Assembly: GCA_022496805.1 (NCBI GenBank)
Contig: CM040099.1
Coordinates: 19,700,031 to 19,764,030, forward strand
Direction: 5' to 3'
Source: Pohlia nutans
Taxonomy: Eukaryota > Streptophyta > Bryopsida > Bryales > Mniaceae
DNA length: 64,000 bases
The position numbers and the translations under genes were made by a program. Positions 24,201 through 35,100 of the stretch are shown here, piece after piece. How positions within the stretch are numbered: position 1 is the first letter of the stretch; each line of letters starts with the position of its first letter. The notes under the pieces were generated by a model that saw only the letters and a program-made list of their open reading frames with translations, was not told where the DNA came from and ran no database searches.

Positions 24201-27200
24201 GGCCTTTTCGGTGTTGTATGGTTGCGTGAAAGCTCCAGGGATGGGGTTGGGTGCGCGGTACATGTTTACAATGGCTGTTGGAAGACTCATCCGAGTTTTG
24301 ACTTTTACTGCCACAATTTTGCCCTCGTCAAGACCCTGGTGTGCTCACGGACGGTTCAAGACCCCTGATCACCCACATCCATGGGCACAAAAGTATTACA
24401 TGCCGTATGCCAAGGATCCTAACATGATACGACAAGTCATCGACTGGGACGAGGCCTTTGGTTAGTCCCCATGTACCTTCGGATTCTTTAACCCCTAAAG
24501 GACTGAGTAGCCCAAATTAGGCCTCATGTATTTATTTATTTATGTAGTTTTGAGTAGGTTCTATGTGGACTTTCTTTTGTTCAAATTTGTTTATGTTTTG
24601 ACCAACGTATGTATTGTTCTTTAGTGATTCTATCGATATAAAATTTAGTCTCATTTGCATTGTATTTTTCACAATATGATTAATTGAATTTTCCATTTTA
24701 AAACAACAAATCTTTGGTCCTTTTGGGGTTAATCAATTCACTTTGTGACGTTATCAAGGACCAAGAAGCCCAAATTGGACCTCATGTTTTTTTAGTAGAT
24801 TTGAGTAGGTTCTATGTGGACTTTCTTTTGTTCAAATTTGTTTTTTTTTATGACCAACATATGTATTGTTCTTCAGTGATTCCGTTGATACAAAATCTAG
24901 TCTCAACTGCATTCTATTTTTCACAATATGATCAATTGAATTTGTCATTTTAAGACCAAGGATCCTTGGTTCTTTCAGGGTTAACCCTAGCTTAAAAGGG
25001 TTGATGGGGATAGTATGTATGTTGGCGTATATTTCACATTTGTTGTAAATAGAAAGTTCCAAATTGAGACCTTAGTAGCTCATTAAAATCATGTTGACGT
25101 AAATTTTAATTTCACTTTTAATTTTAAACCCATAGGAGGTGTGGAACTATGCCAAATACAATGGAATATTGGTGTATTATACTGGTCGGAAAGGGTTCTT
25201 TGGACCTTTAAGGGTTATTCAGTCTACTTTGTGACGTTATCATTGTTTACTTTTTCCTAATTGATTTGTTGAACTCTTTATTGCTCGTTTTCTAACGAGA
25301 ACATTTCTTTTATTACAGCTCCTATTGGGAACTACCCAGCAGAGTATGTGCCGAACTGGGGCTCGATGCAATTCTTGGTAAACATCTTGAGACCCATGGA
25401 CCCGGCTCAAACTGGACAGGGACAAGAAAATTGGTTCAACACTTTGAAACGTGCCGGTGGTGGGTGCAATGATCTTGTGTTCAGTGGTCATATGTACGTA
25501 GCAGTTCTGACAGCAATGGCTTGGCAGGTACAATTTTTTTACTCCCTACCTTTCTCCTCTCGAATCCTTACTTGTACATGTAAAGTAATGTAAGCCACTC
25601 TATTTGTGTCACGATTTGGAATTTATGTCACTTTGTATTAGTAGTGTACATATCAAAATTTTACATGTCAGACTCTCATACATAGTGGTTACAAACTAGC
25701 ACAAATAATCACAGATAGGTTGGATACAAGAACAATGACCTTAAAGGATACAAGAACATTTAAGAATTTGATCATGTTTCATATAGTGATTAGTAAATTT
25801 TTTTCTAATTTTAGCCAAATTGCTACGTGAAATTTGGGCTGGTTAATTGATACAAAAGATTTTTGAAAAAAGAAGGAATAATAGCTAGATTTCCTACATG
25901 GAGTCAAGATGTGTAGTCTCTTTAAACCTAGGTATCAACTATGTGTTCCCTAATTAACACCTACTAAGCTAGCACATGTGTATTACCCTGATAATTCTTA
26001 TATATTAGTATGAAAAAGAGTATCTAATAACCATGGATTGCTCTTCAAGGCTTGAAAAAGTAACAAAAATGCTAAACAATCTTATGACAAAAAATAAATA
26101 AATCATTGATAGTGATCCTTGTTACTAACAACAACTTATCTTTTCATACACTTGGTTGTTCTTCAATTAGCAAGTACGGGTGTAAACATGTATGACTTGG
26201 CTAAATGTCTATAACCATTGAACTTTGAGTTGGTTATTGTCATTTGTAATAGTCTGCAACCTCCCACTGTGAAACTGGAAGAGATTCTTACATAGCATTA
26301 AAAAATAATCTCCACAGGTTTGGCTCCTGCAGCCAAAGTGATCTCCCCACAGCTCTGCACATCTTCTAAAAAATCACATGTTTAAGTGCTTAAGTTATGT
26401 GTTAATTCCCTCGTGAGTGTCGCTTTTCCCTGTGATTTTGAGTTTTGACATGTGTACAAAATAACATGTTTAAGCTTAGTCACCTACTTGTAAAAGGAAA
26501 GTTTTAACATGTGTCGAGTTTTAAAGCTCAAAAGGGAAAGTGACACTCACATGGGAATCAACACAACGAAACCATATGAGACTCTAATTTGTTGAAACTC
26601 TCACAGAAGGAACATTACCAGCAAAACAATGTCAGAGTTCACTGTACACACTTGTCCTACATGACGAATCGCACTCACCAAGTCTTGAGCGCCTGGGTAG
26701 TGAGTGCGAAGTGGCGCCATTTGACTCACCTACTGAGTGAAAAGTGACGCCTTCTGGAAGATCTCACTGTCTTTTATACAAATAGCTGATTATTTAGTCT
26801 TTCGCCTGAACATTGAGTGTGCAGGAAGCTTATCCTGGTTGGACTTCAATTTTCATATGGGCCTTAGTTGCACATACAGGACAACGGGAGATCCGTGAAC
26901 GACACCATTACAGTGTGGATGTGGTCACAGGAATCTACATCGGCATTTTGGTATGGCGCACAACAACATGGATTTGGTCTACTGGGGATCACCACACGGA
27001 GCTCAGAATCAAACACTTAGCCGCAGTGGAGGACGACATCCAAAAGGCTGCTAAAGAAGGGGACCTCGAGAAGATCAGGTCAATGTTGAGCAAAATCAAC
27101 ACCATCGGTACCGAAGAGAAAAAACCCCACTGGACAAACGCGCTTGTTGGAGGCTTCATATTGTTCATGACACTTGGTCTTGGGTTGCTTGCCTTCACAT

Positions 27201-27217
27201 GGACGGCGGATGGATAA
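21203..27217 (+). CDS. Sphingomyelin-synthase-like (PAP2_C) membrane transferase
   Basis: Four exons: 21203-21492, 24066-24460, 25319-25527 and 26825-27217. They total 1287 nt and 428 aa, with GT...AG borders and phases 2, 1, 0. The protein is multi-spanning. Hydrophobic segments lie in exon 1 (around ALGVAAIAYVGV, LLWGFFAVAAAV and VASLVFMLTCLCIEA), exon 2 (LHHYLMLFLLLAFSVLYG), exons 3-4 and the C-terminus (about 402-423). Catalytic motifs of the family are present: SGH with His286, and HHYSVD with His326 and Asp330. The four-residue His-Asp spacing is that of sphingomyelin synthases. Plant relatives are inositol phosphorylceramide synthase and PDCT, both near 300 aa. The greater length and C-terminal anchor here fit better the roughly 420-aa plant 'sphingomyelin synthetase family' proteins, whose substrate I do not know. 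A head-group transferase in the secretory membranes is the likely role. Confidence 0.85.
21889..22878. mobile_element. TTAA-CCC element, family B, copy 2, split by another MITE (PAP2_C intron 1)
   Basis: The left end TTAACCCCTAAACGCCCAACCG (21889 onward) is cut off after about 32 bp by a different element (21921-22342). Family B sequence resumes at ACGATGTATAGA and runs to a decayed right end GTTTAGAGGTTGA. Without the insert it is about 568 bp, close to the 577 bp of intact copies. Confidence 0.8.
21921..22342. mobile_element. TAAGGTGGT-ended MITE nested in family B element, copy 1
   Basis: Ends TAAGGTGGTCATCCCATTAC and GAATGGGGTAACCACCTTA are inverted repeats. The interior shares CATATCCGTATTTCTTATTC and TGGTTATGGATTCGTTGTTG with the copy at 27395-27812 in the opposite orientation. 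The superfamily is not certain. Confidence 0.8.
23640..23753. repeat. Partial CATAACATTCTTAAT-type element (PAP2_C intron 1)
   Basis: CATAACATTCTTAATACCTT, GGACCACACCCTTTACA and TAATTCAACTCTCCAACTCTC match the left part of the element at 50147-50610. The right half is missing, and a different element starts at 23754. Confidence 0.6.
23754..23925. mobile_element. CATAACATT-ended MITE, copy 2 (PAP2_C intron 1)
   Basis: Ends CATAACATTCAGTAGCATGCA and GGCTACTGAATGTTATG. The interior matches 11609-11780 and (inverted) 48243-48414. It ends about 140 bp before exon 2. Confidence 0.8.
24488..24732. mobile_element. TTAA-CCC MITE, family A (PAP2_C intron 2)
   Basis: TTAACCCCTAAAGGACTGAG at the left and TTTGGTCCTTTTGGGGTTAA at the right. 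Internal match to the other family A copies (TTTTGAGTAGGTTCTATG, TTTTTCACAATATGAT). Confidence 0.8.
24756..24984. mobile_element. TTAA-CCC MITE, family A, left-truncated, directly after the previous copy
   Basis: It starts inside the family at AGGACCAAGAAGCCCAAATT and ends GGTTCTTTCAGGGTTAA. The 24 bp between the two copies (TTCACTTTGTGACGTTATCA...) recur at about 25219-25239. A local duplication of the insertion site, or a nested insertion, is therefore likely. Confidence 0.65.
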
Positions 27218-27231
27218 TGACCTGTTTCTCA

Positions 27232-27374
27232 CACTACAAGGAAATTGGTCATTTCTCAATGGTCACTTCTCACTTGGTGAGTGTAACGAGCCACATAAGA
27301 CAAAACTCGACTTTGTCTTATGTGACAAGTTGCACTCACCAAGTGAGTGAAAAGAACCTCATTTTGTTGTAGTG
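27232..27374. mobile_element. CACTA-type MITE just after the PAP2_C stop codon
   Basis: It begins CACTACAAGGAAATT and ends CATTTTGTTGTAGTG, flanked by the 3-bp direct repeat TCA (27229-27231 and 27375-27377). The middle folds on itself (CACATAAGACAAAACTCGA ... TTTGTCTTATGTG). It lies 15 bp after the stop, in the 3' UTR. A degenerate relative (CGCACTCACCAAGT, CACTCACC...) is seen at about 26655-26760 in intron 3. Confidence 0.88.
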
Positions 27375-27394
27375 TCAGATTTCAAGTGGTTCAG

Positions 27395-27812
27395 TAAGGT
27401 GGTTACTCCATTCCCAATTGAATAAGAAATACGGATATGAGACATTGATATTATTTAGTATTATTACTTTTTAGAGCTAGGCAAGAAGAAATAGATTTCA
27501 ACACAAGTTGAAACATAATCTTTGGATGAAGAATGAATTTGTTATAAATTCCAAAGTTGAAGCATGACACATTTCATTCACGTCACATAGGTAGAGTTGT
27601 TTCTCTCTAAAGAAGATTTGTATTGCACACACTAAAGATGCTTAAACCAACAACAACAAATCCATAACCACACTTACATATACTAAAACCAACAAGAGAA
27701 CTCGTTATCACATGTAACTCATGTTAAAACCAACATCATTGCAACATTGAGTGTGGAAAATGCCCCTAGCTGTTGGTTTAAGGTGCCAATTGGTAACGGG
27801 GTAACCACCTTA
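27395..27812. mobile_element. TAAGGTGGT-ended MITE, copy 2
   Basis: 418 bp. Ends TAAGGTGGTTACTCCATTCC and GGTAACGGGGTAACCACCTTA. The interior is an inverted match to 21921-22342. It lies just downstream of the CACTA MITE. Confidence 0.8.
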
Positions 27813-28757
27813 GCATGCACCAAGATGACAATACTTCAAGTGAACATGTTGACAGCACTTCCCCCAACAGACTCTTCATTCACGATGACCCTATGGACTA
27901 GAGTTCCTCTCTCTTCAATTGGGTTGAGTTTCATTTCAGTTTTAGATTCTGTCTCAGATTTAGGTTAGTTCCAAATATTGTCTGCTGTTCTTGCCCTCTT
28001 AACCAAGTTAAAGTTTTGTGTTTCAAAAGTTGGCACAAAACTTTGCTTGGAATGAGGTAAAGGATGATTTTTTGCTAGAATAGTTTCCTTGGTTTTCCAA
28101 CCTCACTGAGTTCTGTGGATATGGACCTTCAAATTTGAATCTGGATGCAGTCAAAGCAATTATTGCAAAAGGTTCAATCTGTATGAATGAGCAGGAGTAG
28201 ACTGTTTATTTTATTTAGTGTATGATACATTATGTTAGAGTCGTATGAAACATTAGGAACATCATGGATTAAGTTTAATTTAACCTGAAAATGAGTTGAA
28301 GGTGAGCAATTATGAGGCGAGTTTCCGTTTTGAGACACTCTTTTTGATTAAGTTTATTGTCTAATCACTTCATTGACTACTGTGCTGAAATTAGGGTGTG
28401 ACTCGTTGATTCAATATCTTCTTCGAACAATTTTCCATACCACCTTCCAATGATTACTCAAATTTTCAAAGAATTTCAAATTCCTCACAAGGAGTACATG
28501 TACGGTTTTTGTAATAAATTGAAATGTTTAAAATATGAAAGGTGTTGGTACATTGATAAAAATCCTAACAAACATACACTAACAAAACATGAATAAAAGG
28601 TCACAATCCCCCAAAAAAAAGTTAAAAAATTTCCAAACACAAGGAATACTGTATAGTACATGTGTTGTATTTGTAAGTATTTGTTGTATTTTGAGGTATT
28701 TGAATCCCCTCTGTTCAGACAACCAAGTTCCATTTACAATAGATGTGGAGCTATATC
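27813..28757. other. Intergenic region with a partial family C element
   Basis: No exon is seen. Sequence at about 28490-28710 is an inverted, truncated relative of family C (GTACATGTGTTGTATTTGTA, TTTGTTGTATTTTGAGGTAT). The TTTTGAGACACTCTTT phrase near 28335 recurs at about 8390. Confidence 0.5.
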
Positions 28758-28916
28758 AAAAAGAAAAAGAAAAAGAAAGTATGTAAAAAAAAAAAAAGAA
28801 AAGAAAAGAGAAAGGAAAATAAGCGATAAAAAGTAGAAAGAAGAAAAGAAAGGAGAAAGAAAAGACGGAAGGAAAAAGAAAAGAGAAAGAGAAGAAAACG
28901 GAGAAGGAAAGGCAAG
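28758..28916. repeat. Polypurine tract upstream of the tomosyn gene
   Basis: About 160 bases made almost only of A and G (GAAAAAGAAAAG-type). It is followed at once by a pyrimidine-rich stretch up to the first exon. It may be a promoter-proximal simple repeat able to form unusual DNA structure. The functional role is inferred only. Confidence 0.7.
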
Positions 28917-29190
28917 TCCCGCAGCTCCTCCTCCGTTACTCTCACTTCTTCTCCTTCATCTCCGTTACCCCCTCACCGTTGATCCATTTTTCCATCGCCA
29001 TCGCCATCGCCATTACAACAACAGAGTCCTCATCTCATCGCCGGCACACACTCAGGCATTCTCTCAACTCACTCGATCAGACAAACACTTCACTCTCACA
29101 AACATGTTCACCGACTTCTTCTCCTTCTTCTCTTCCAATTCCTCTTTGTAGCCACAACAGATTGCGCACACACACAGATCATCGAGCAGC
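28917..29190 (+). promoter_or_regulatory. Probable core promoter and 5' UTR of the tomosyn gene
   Basis: A C/T-rich region (CTCCTCCTCCG, CACTTCTTCTCCTTC, CCGACTTCTTCTCC) resembling plant Y-patch and 5' leader sequence. No TATA box is visible. The ATG at 29191 (CAGCATGTTC) is the first in frame with the gene. Confidence 0.45.
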
Positions 29191-32100
29191 ATGTTCAGCC
29201 GGATCTTCTCGGGCCACAAGGCTGGCAAGGCCAACAAGGGATCATCCACACCCGAGCCCAGTCCCCGGGGGCAGGCCGCTCCCGTGATCATCCCACTCGA
29301 TGAGGCCGATTCCAAAGCTCCCGAAGAACCAGCTCCTGTCAACGATCGAGAGGTAGGTCGTTAGAATTCATAGGTTCAATTCCCGAGGTAGACTTTAATC
29401 ACTTCATCGGATTATGAAATGTGCGACTAGGATGAGGAAATGCGCCCTGGTTGTAAGCACCATCGGGTTTAGGGTTTTGAGGGTTTGAAGTTGCGATCGG
29501 ATGTGTCTTTGGATTGCTAGAATTCATAGGTTTAAATATTTTTGAAATTTTTTACCCCTGAAAAGCATCTGTTAGTGTGAAAATGGCCACGATTGACACT
29601 GTTGATCTTGTAGTATAGAACAGAGCTTGAAAATGGTGTATTGCAATCAGAAAATCCAGGTAAAATGAGAAAATGCCACCGTTGTGATGCCGATCATGGC
29701 CTTTAGACGCTGAGGAGTTAAATCACTATATCGGATTATGAAATGTGCGAAAATGCGCCCTGGTTGTGGAAATGAATGGGTTTAGGGTTTTGAGGGTTTC
29801 TGTGTTCTCTGAACAGAACCAGGTTCCGATTGTAGCGGGAGGATTGACATCGGAGCAGCTACATCCTCGAGTCGTGGGACATCAAGGAGTACCGGCAACT
29901 GCCTCAATTCTTGCGTTTGAGCCTACTCAACGTGTGCTCGCGGTGGCATCCTTGTACGTTGGATTTTTTAAATGCAACTTGGACTAGGTCTTTAAATTTT
30001 TCATAACATTCTTTAGCTAGTACTGCAGCACAACCTTTGCAGAGAATCATCATATGAACAAGGAATTGACGATGTGGAACATGTAGAAACTACTAAAAAA
30101 AACTGAAGTTTGTTGAGCTGCCAAGGTAGAGATGGCTTTGATTCTCCAGAAGATTACGATTCCTGCAATGATTTTGGCATGCTGTGCTGATTCCCAAGGG
30201 TGAAGAGTGGGGCTGCTTAAGAAATGCTATGTTAAAAGAGAAACTTTTCTTTCTTTTTTAGGGCAGAAAAGTTCACGACTACTGTTATTAACCCCTAAGC
30301 GTCCACTGTGTATTTTCTGTAGTGTAGGAAAATTGGACCCCCTGCTGCAAATCATCTGTTTGTGTGAAAATGACTTCGACACTGTTGATCTTGTAGCATA
30401 GAACAAGAGCTTTGAAATGATGTATTGCAATCAGAAATGCGAGGTAAAATGAGAAAATGCCACCGTTGCGAAGTTCAGTGATGCAGATCATGGCCATATT
30501 GGGCGTTTTAGACGCTTAGGGGTTAATATTTACGTGGAAGTAGTGCAAAATTTTCTGAAGATATGTTTTGTGGTTATGATGTAGACTTCTTCAGTTTAGA
30601 CTGGAGCTTTTGCAAGTTTGATTGTATGACTGCAAGTATGTGGCAGTGAGTTCAATTGGTTGTTCATTTGTATTCAGCATTGCGAGATTTTATGGTCGCT
30701 GATCTTATGTGGATGTTGTAAATAGGGATGGACGGATTAAGCTCTTTGGTGCACCTGGCATTGAAGCGCTGCTACAGTCTCCACTTCGAGCACCTTGCAA
30801 GTATCTTGATGTGAGAATATTGTTTTGAATATGCACACTTTTCATAGTCATTGTTAAGGTCAAACTCATTCAGAAGGTCTGATCTAATCTTCGGTTTTCT
30901 TTTGCTGCAGTTTATGAATCATGGAGGGCAATTAATAAATGTCACCACGCAAAATGATATTGAGGTAAAAATTGTCTGGTCTGTTCATACGGTTGTTTTC
31001 TGGGATATCCTTGTGACAATCTTTTCCTTGTGAGGACCTCATCTGATTCTATCCATGGTATAGATGTTGCAATGGACGTTCAGATGTTACTAATACTGCA
31101 ATATTGTTCTAGGTGTGGAATCTGGGAAAGCTAGAGTTGGCGTGTTCAATAAAGTGGGAACATGATATTACTGCCATCTCTGTCTTGCAAGGAACATCTT
31201 ACATGTAAGTTTTTTTTTGTTTATTCTTTTAAAATTTTCTACTGGTGATCTCTCGGTATGTAAAGATTTGGGAGTCCTTCATCAAATTTGAATTAGTTGG
31301 TCAATTACTTGGCTTTCCGTTATTAACCTCAGATAGCCAAAAGTGGCTGCTTCCATATCTATAAGAGTTGAAATAAACCATTCAGGAAGCTTCAAAGAAG
31401 GTAACAAAAATTATCAAATGGAAAGAAGAAATCATGTCCTACATTTTTTGAAAAATACAAATATGTTGTGGAAATTACTATGTTTGACTGGTGGGCTGTG
31501 TTTTTAGTTTGGGTCCTAAGGGGTTGATGTTAAGATGAGTGATGTACATCCACCAATGGTGCCAATTATGCATGCTTGTTTCTTTCTTTTTCTATTAGTT
31601 ACACTTTGTTGCCACTAGGGTAGTATTAGTTACTTTAGTCTCAAAATCATAATATTAGGTTCGTAAGATGTGCAGGTATCTTGGAGATGAAGCTGGAACT
31701 GTTTCTGTTCTACAATACGTGGAAAGCTCAAATGAAATAACCAAGTTGCCTTACTGTATCCCTGCACATATCACTCTAGGTGCGTTTTCGTCTATCTTCT
31801 AGTTTGGTACATGTTGTGATCGTTCTGTTGTAATGCACATTCAAGTTTGTATCACTTCGATCTGTAACAAGTTGCTGTTTCTATGCATTTTTAGGTGGGA
31901 TAGTAAGGCCTGGAAGTCACACTGCACCTTCAGTCGTTGGAATTCTTCCGCAAGTGAATGTTGAATTCAGCAGGTACTGTTATGGTTGCTCAACTATATG
32001 GGCTGAATTACTTCAACCTGATGCAAGTTCTGGAGACCTAGGGTGCCAGATTTGTTACTCCCTCTGTCCGGAAATAACTGTCCTAGTTTTTGGCAATTTT

Positions 32101-35100
32101 CAACTTTACGTTACTGCTGGCAAAGAAAAGCCGCCTCAGTACTCGAATAATGTTCTATCTTTAATAGTAGTATGTAATTTTTGTGTCACTCTCATTGTCC
32201 GCCCCGTTTGAAGTTGGACAGGGCTCACGTTTGAAATGTAAACATCCGGACAAAAACTAGGGGAAAAAAAGAATGGCAGAAATTATGTCCGGACAGAAGG
32301 AGTAGTAAACATTCTAAATTCACACTTATTGCTTGTCTTGCACAGGGTGGTCATTGCATACGGAAATGGTGTGTTAGTGTCATGGGGCCTTCACGAGACC
32401 AAGGTTCTTGCCATTCGGGGTGGCATAGATTCACAACGCAAGCGGCTCACAGAGCATGCGCAAAACTCACGCACTTTCACAGAGAAAGTGGCTGACCGTG
32501 CAGCAAGTATAGGAGAGCAGTTCGGATCAAAATTCTCCTCAAAAGCTGAAGCTGAGGATGAAGAGGAAGAGGAGAAAGAAATTTGCACCGTGTGCTGGGC
32601 ATGTCAGGATGGAAGTGTTGTAGCCGCTGGATATGTGGACGGGGATATTTGGTTGTGGACCGTTCCTTCGTCAGCCAAAGAGGGAGGCTCAGGCGACCAT
32701 TCGGAAGCAGATTTGCCGTTTATTTCAGGGACACCTTTGCGTAAAATAGACTTAGTACCAGGCAAGTCTATGAAAATGCCAGTCATCTTGTTGAAGTGGT
32801 GTGCAAGTGGCAAAGGAGGTAAAGACGTCAAGGACGCCAGCGGCCAGCTTTTTGTGTATGGGGGTTCTGACCTGAATGCGACTCAATCTTTGACGGTGAG
32901 TTCAGGCTCCACCTATCTCTTGTTCTCTCTATTGCAAAATATGCAAGTCACTTAATCTTATGATTAAGTGAATGAGTCAGTTCTGCTACATAGTCAATGG
33001 CGATCAGTCTTAGGGGGAATACAATTCTTTTTCCTCAACATTGTACGTGCAGAAGATTATTTTCTTGTTAATGAGGCTCTGAGATTAAACCTCAAATGGG
33101 TAGAAGTTTTCGCTTTCCATATCTACAGGAGTTGAAATAAATAATTCAGGACGCTTCAAGGAAGGTAAAAGAATTTATCAATAGATAGAAGAAGTCATTT
33201 CCTACATTTTGAACACTAGAAATGTGGTTTGGAAGTTACTATATTGGAAGTGGACATTCTATTTTTAGCTTGTGCACTTAGAGTTTAAAGAAACAAGGAA
33301 TGAGATATGTACCGCAAATCTATGTACCATCTACTAATCTATGCAATATTTTTTATCTTTTCTAGGTAGTGTCGTTGGATGCAGAAGTAAGTGAGAAACT
33401 GCAGCAGCTTGAGCTGCCACTGCACGGACCGTTTGCAGATGCAGTTACACTCTCGAGACCAGGTGGCACTATGAGCACACCAGCGGCTGCCATTTTGGTC
33501 CTATCTTCACCTGGGTTGCTTCACATGTATGATGGTGCTGGCATTGTCTCCCACTTCTTTACTCCTCCAGCTGAAGATTCCGTGAATCAAGCCTATGTGC
33601 AGCCACTTCCTTGGCAATCACCTCTAAGAGATGTTGTTTTTGCCAAATTATTTATGGTCTCTCCTGACTCATTGGCGGCGAGAGTGCTACTTCAGGTGAT
33701 GATGGACACACACTATTTGTTTATGGTTAGTTGTACCTATGTATGCAAACTCGCGTGTCTTTACTGATTTAATTCGAGGAACAAGCTGGTATCTGGTCGA
33801 ACATTTCAATATCTGAGTTTTTGATTGAATTTGCGTAGTTCATAGTAAAATTAGGCGGCTTTTACCACTAGCAGCTTTGATGCCAAGGCCTGGTTTGACA
33901 TGGGCATTCATGACTGACAGTTAAGCCCAGGGAAGAAGGATCCCTTACCCACACTAGCTTTTGGAACGAAATTGCCCATTTCTGGAGGAACTCAGAGTAG
34001 TTCTGGGTCTGCTTCCAACAACAGCATGAAGCAGAAGCTTTTCCTTGTAACAGGGCGCAAACGTGGTGGTATCCAAGTCTGGGATGCTTCTGCACCTTCG
34101 GCTCAATTGTTGTGCACTGTGAATTCTCAGGTGAATGTTCCATAAAGCTATAATGAAACTTCTATGGTTGATTGTGGTTCTTTGATGATATGAAATGCAG
34201 TCAGTGTCTGAAGTCTATGCTGCTTTTCCTGGATACTGCACACGTTAGAGTATCGACTGACAATTGTGTTCTTGCAGATCAATAAGGGTGCAGCCCCTGT
34301 CTCAGCTGTAGTCTTCAATGAACAATCCGGTCTTTTGGCATATGGTGACCAAGAGGGAAAGGTACCAGATTCTAAGCATGCGTGAGAGTTTTTTTTTGTG
34401 AAGAAACAAACAGCAGCAACGTTTGCATTCCACGATACTTTCATATAACCATAGACTATGTGGCATTTTCACAGGTTTACCTGTTTCAACTCAGTTCTGA
34501 AGCGCAAGAGGTGCCATGCAAGATCATAAATGAGTCCTCTGCTTGCTCTGGTCAGTGATCACTTCTCTGTTAACAATTTGAGTTCTAGTGAAGAGTTGCT
34601 TTCATGTTTAGATTGCTGTTATTTGGATCGTGACTTTTGAAGCACACTTCTGAATGTTCTTATTCTACGTCTTCTTTGTGTTGTAGGAGAGCCTATGAAC
34701 ATGCCGCCTGGCTATCAGTGCATTGCTGAACTAAGTTTGCATAAAGCTGCTATCAGCAGTATTGCTATTTCCAGCGATTCATGTCACCTTGCAGTTGGCG
34801 ATAAAAGTGGAAGGGTACGTGAAATGCGCTTGCTGTTTCTTTACTTCAAACCATAATCACTTCCTTTTAACTCTATTGCTAATTCGTACTAGCGTTTTAT
34901 CATGGAAGCCCAAGGGTCTTCAATAGAATGAGGCTCTTTTCAGTAACTTTTCACAAGATAAATATTTTATTATCCTTGTAGGTTTAGACAACATCGTAAA
35001 GAGCATAGAAATCTCCCTATGGTTACACTGATCGTATGGAGACTTTCCCATATATCATGGGGAGCCTATGTGACCATACAGAGGCCTCCCCATGAATCAT

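Noticed and set aside
33860..33920. Extra tomosyn coding sequence [14 protein letters not shown] before exon 10
   Set aside because: It runs into a stop before the conserved block; the acceptor at 33920 joins in phase without it.
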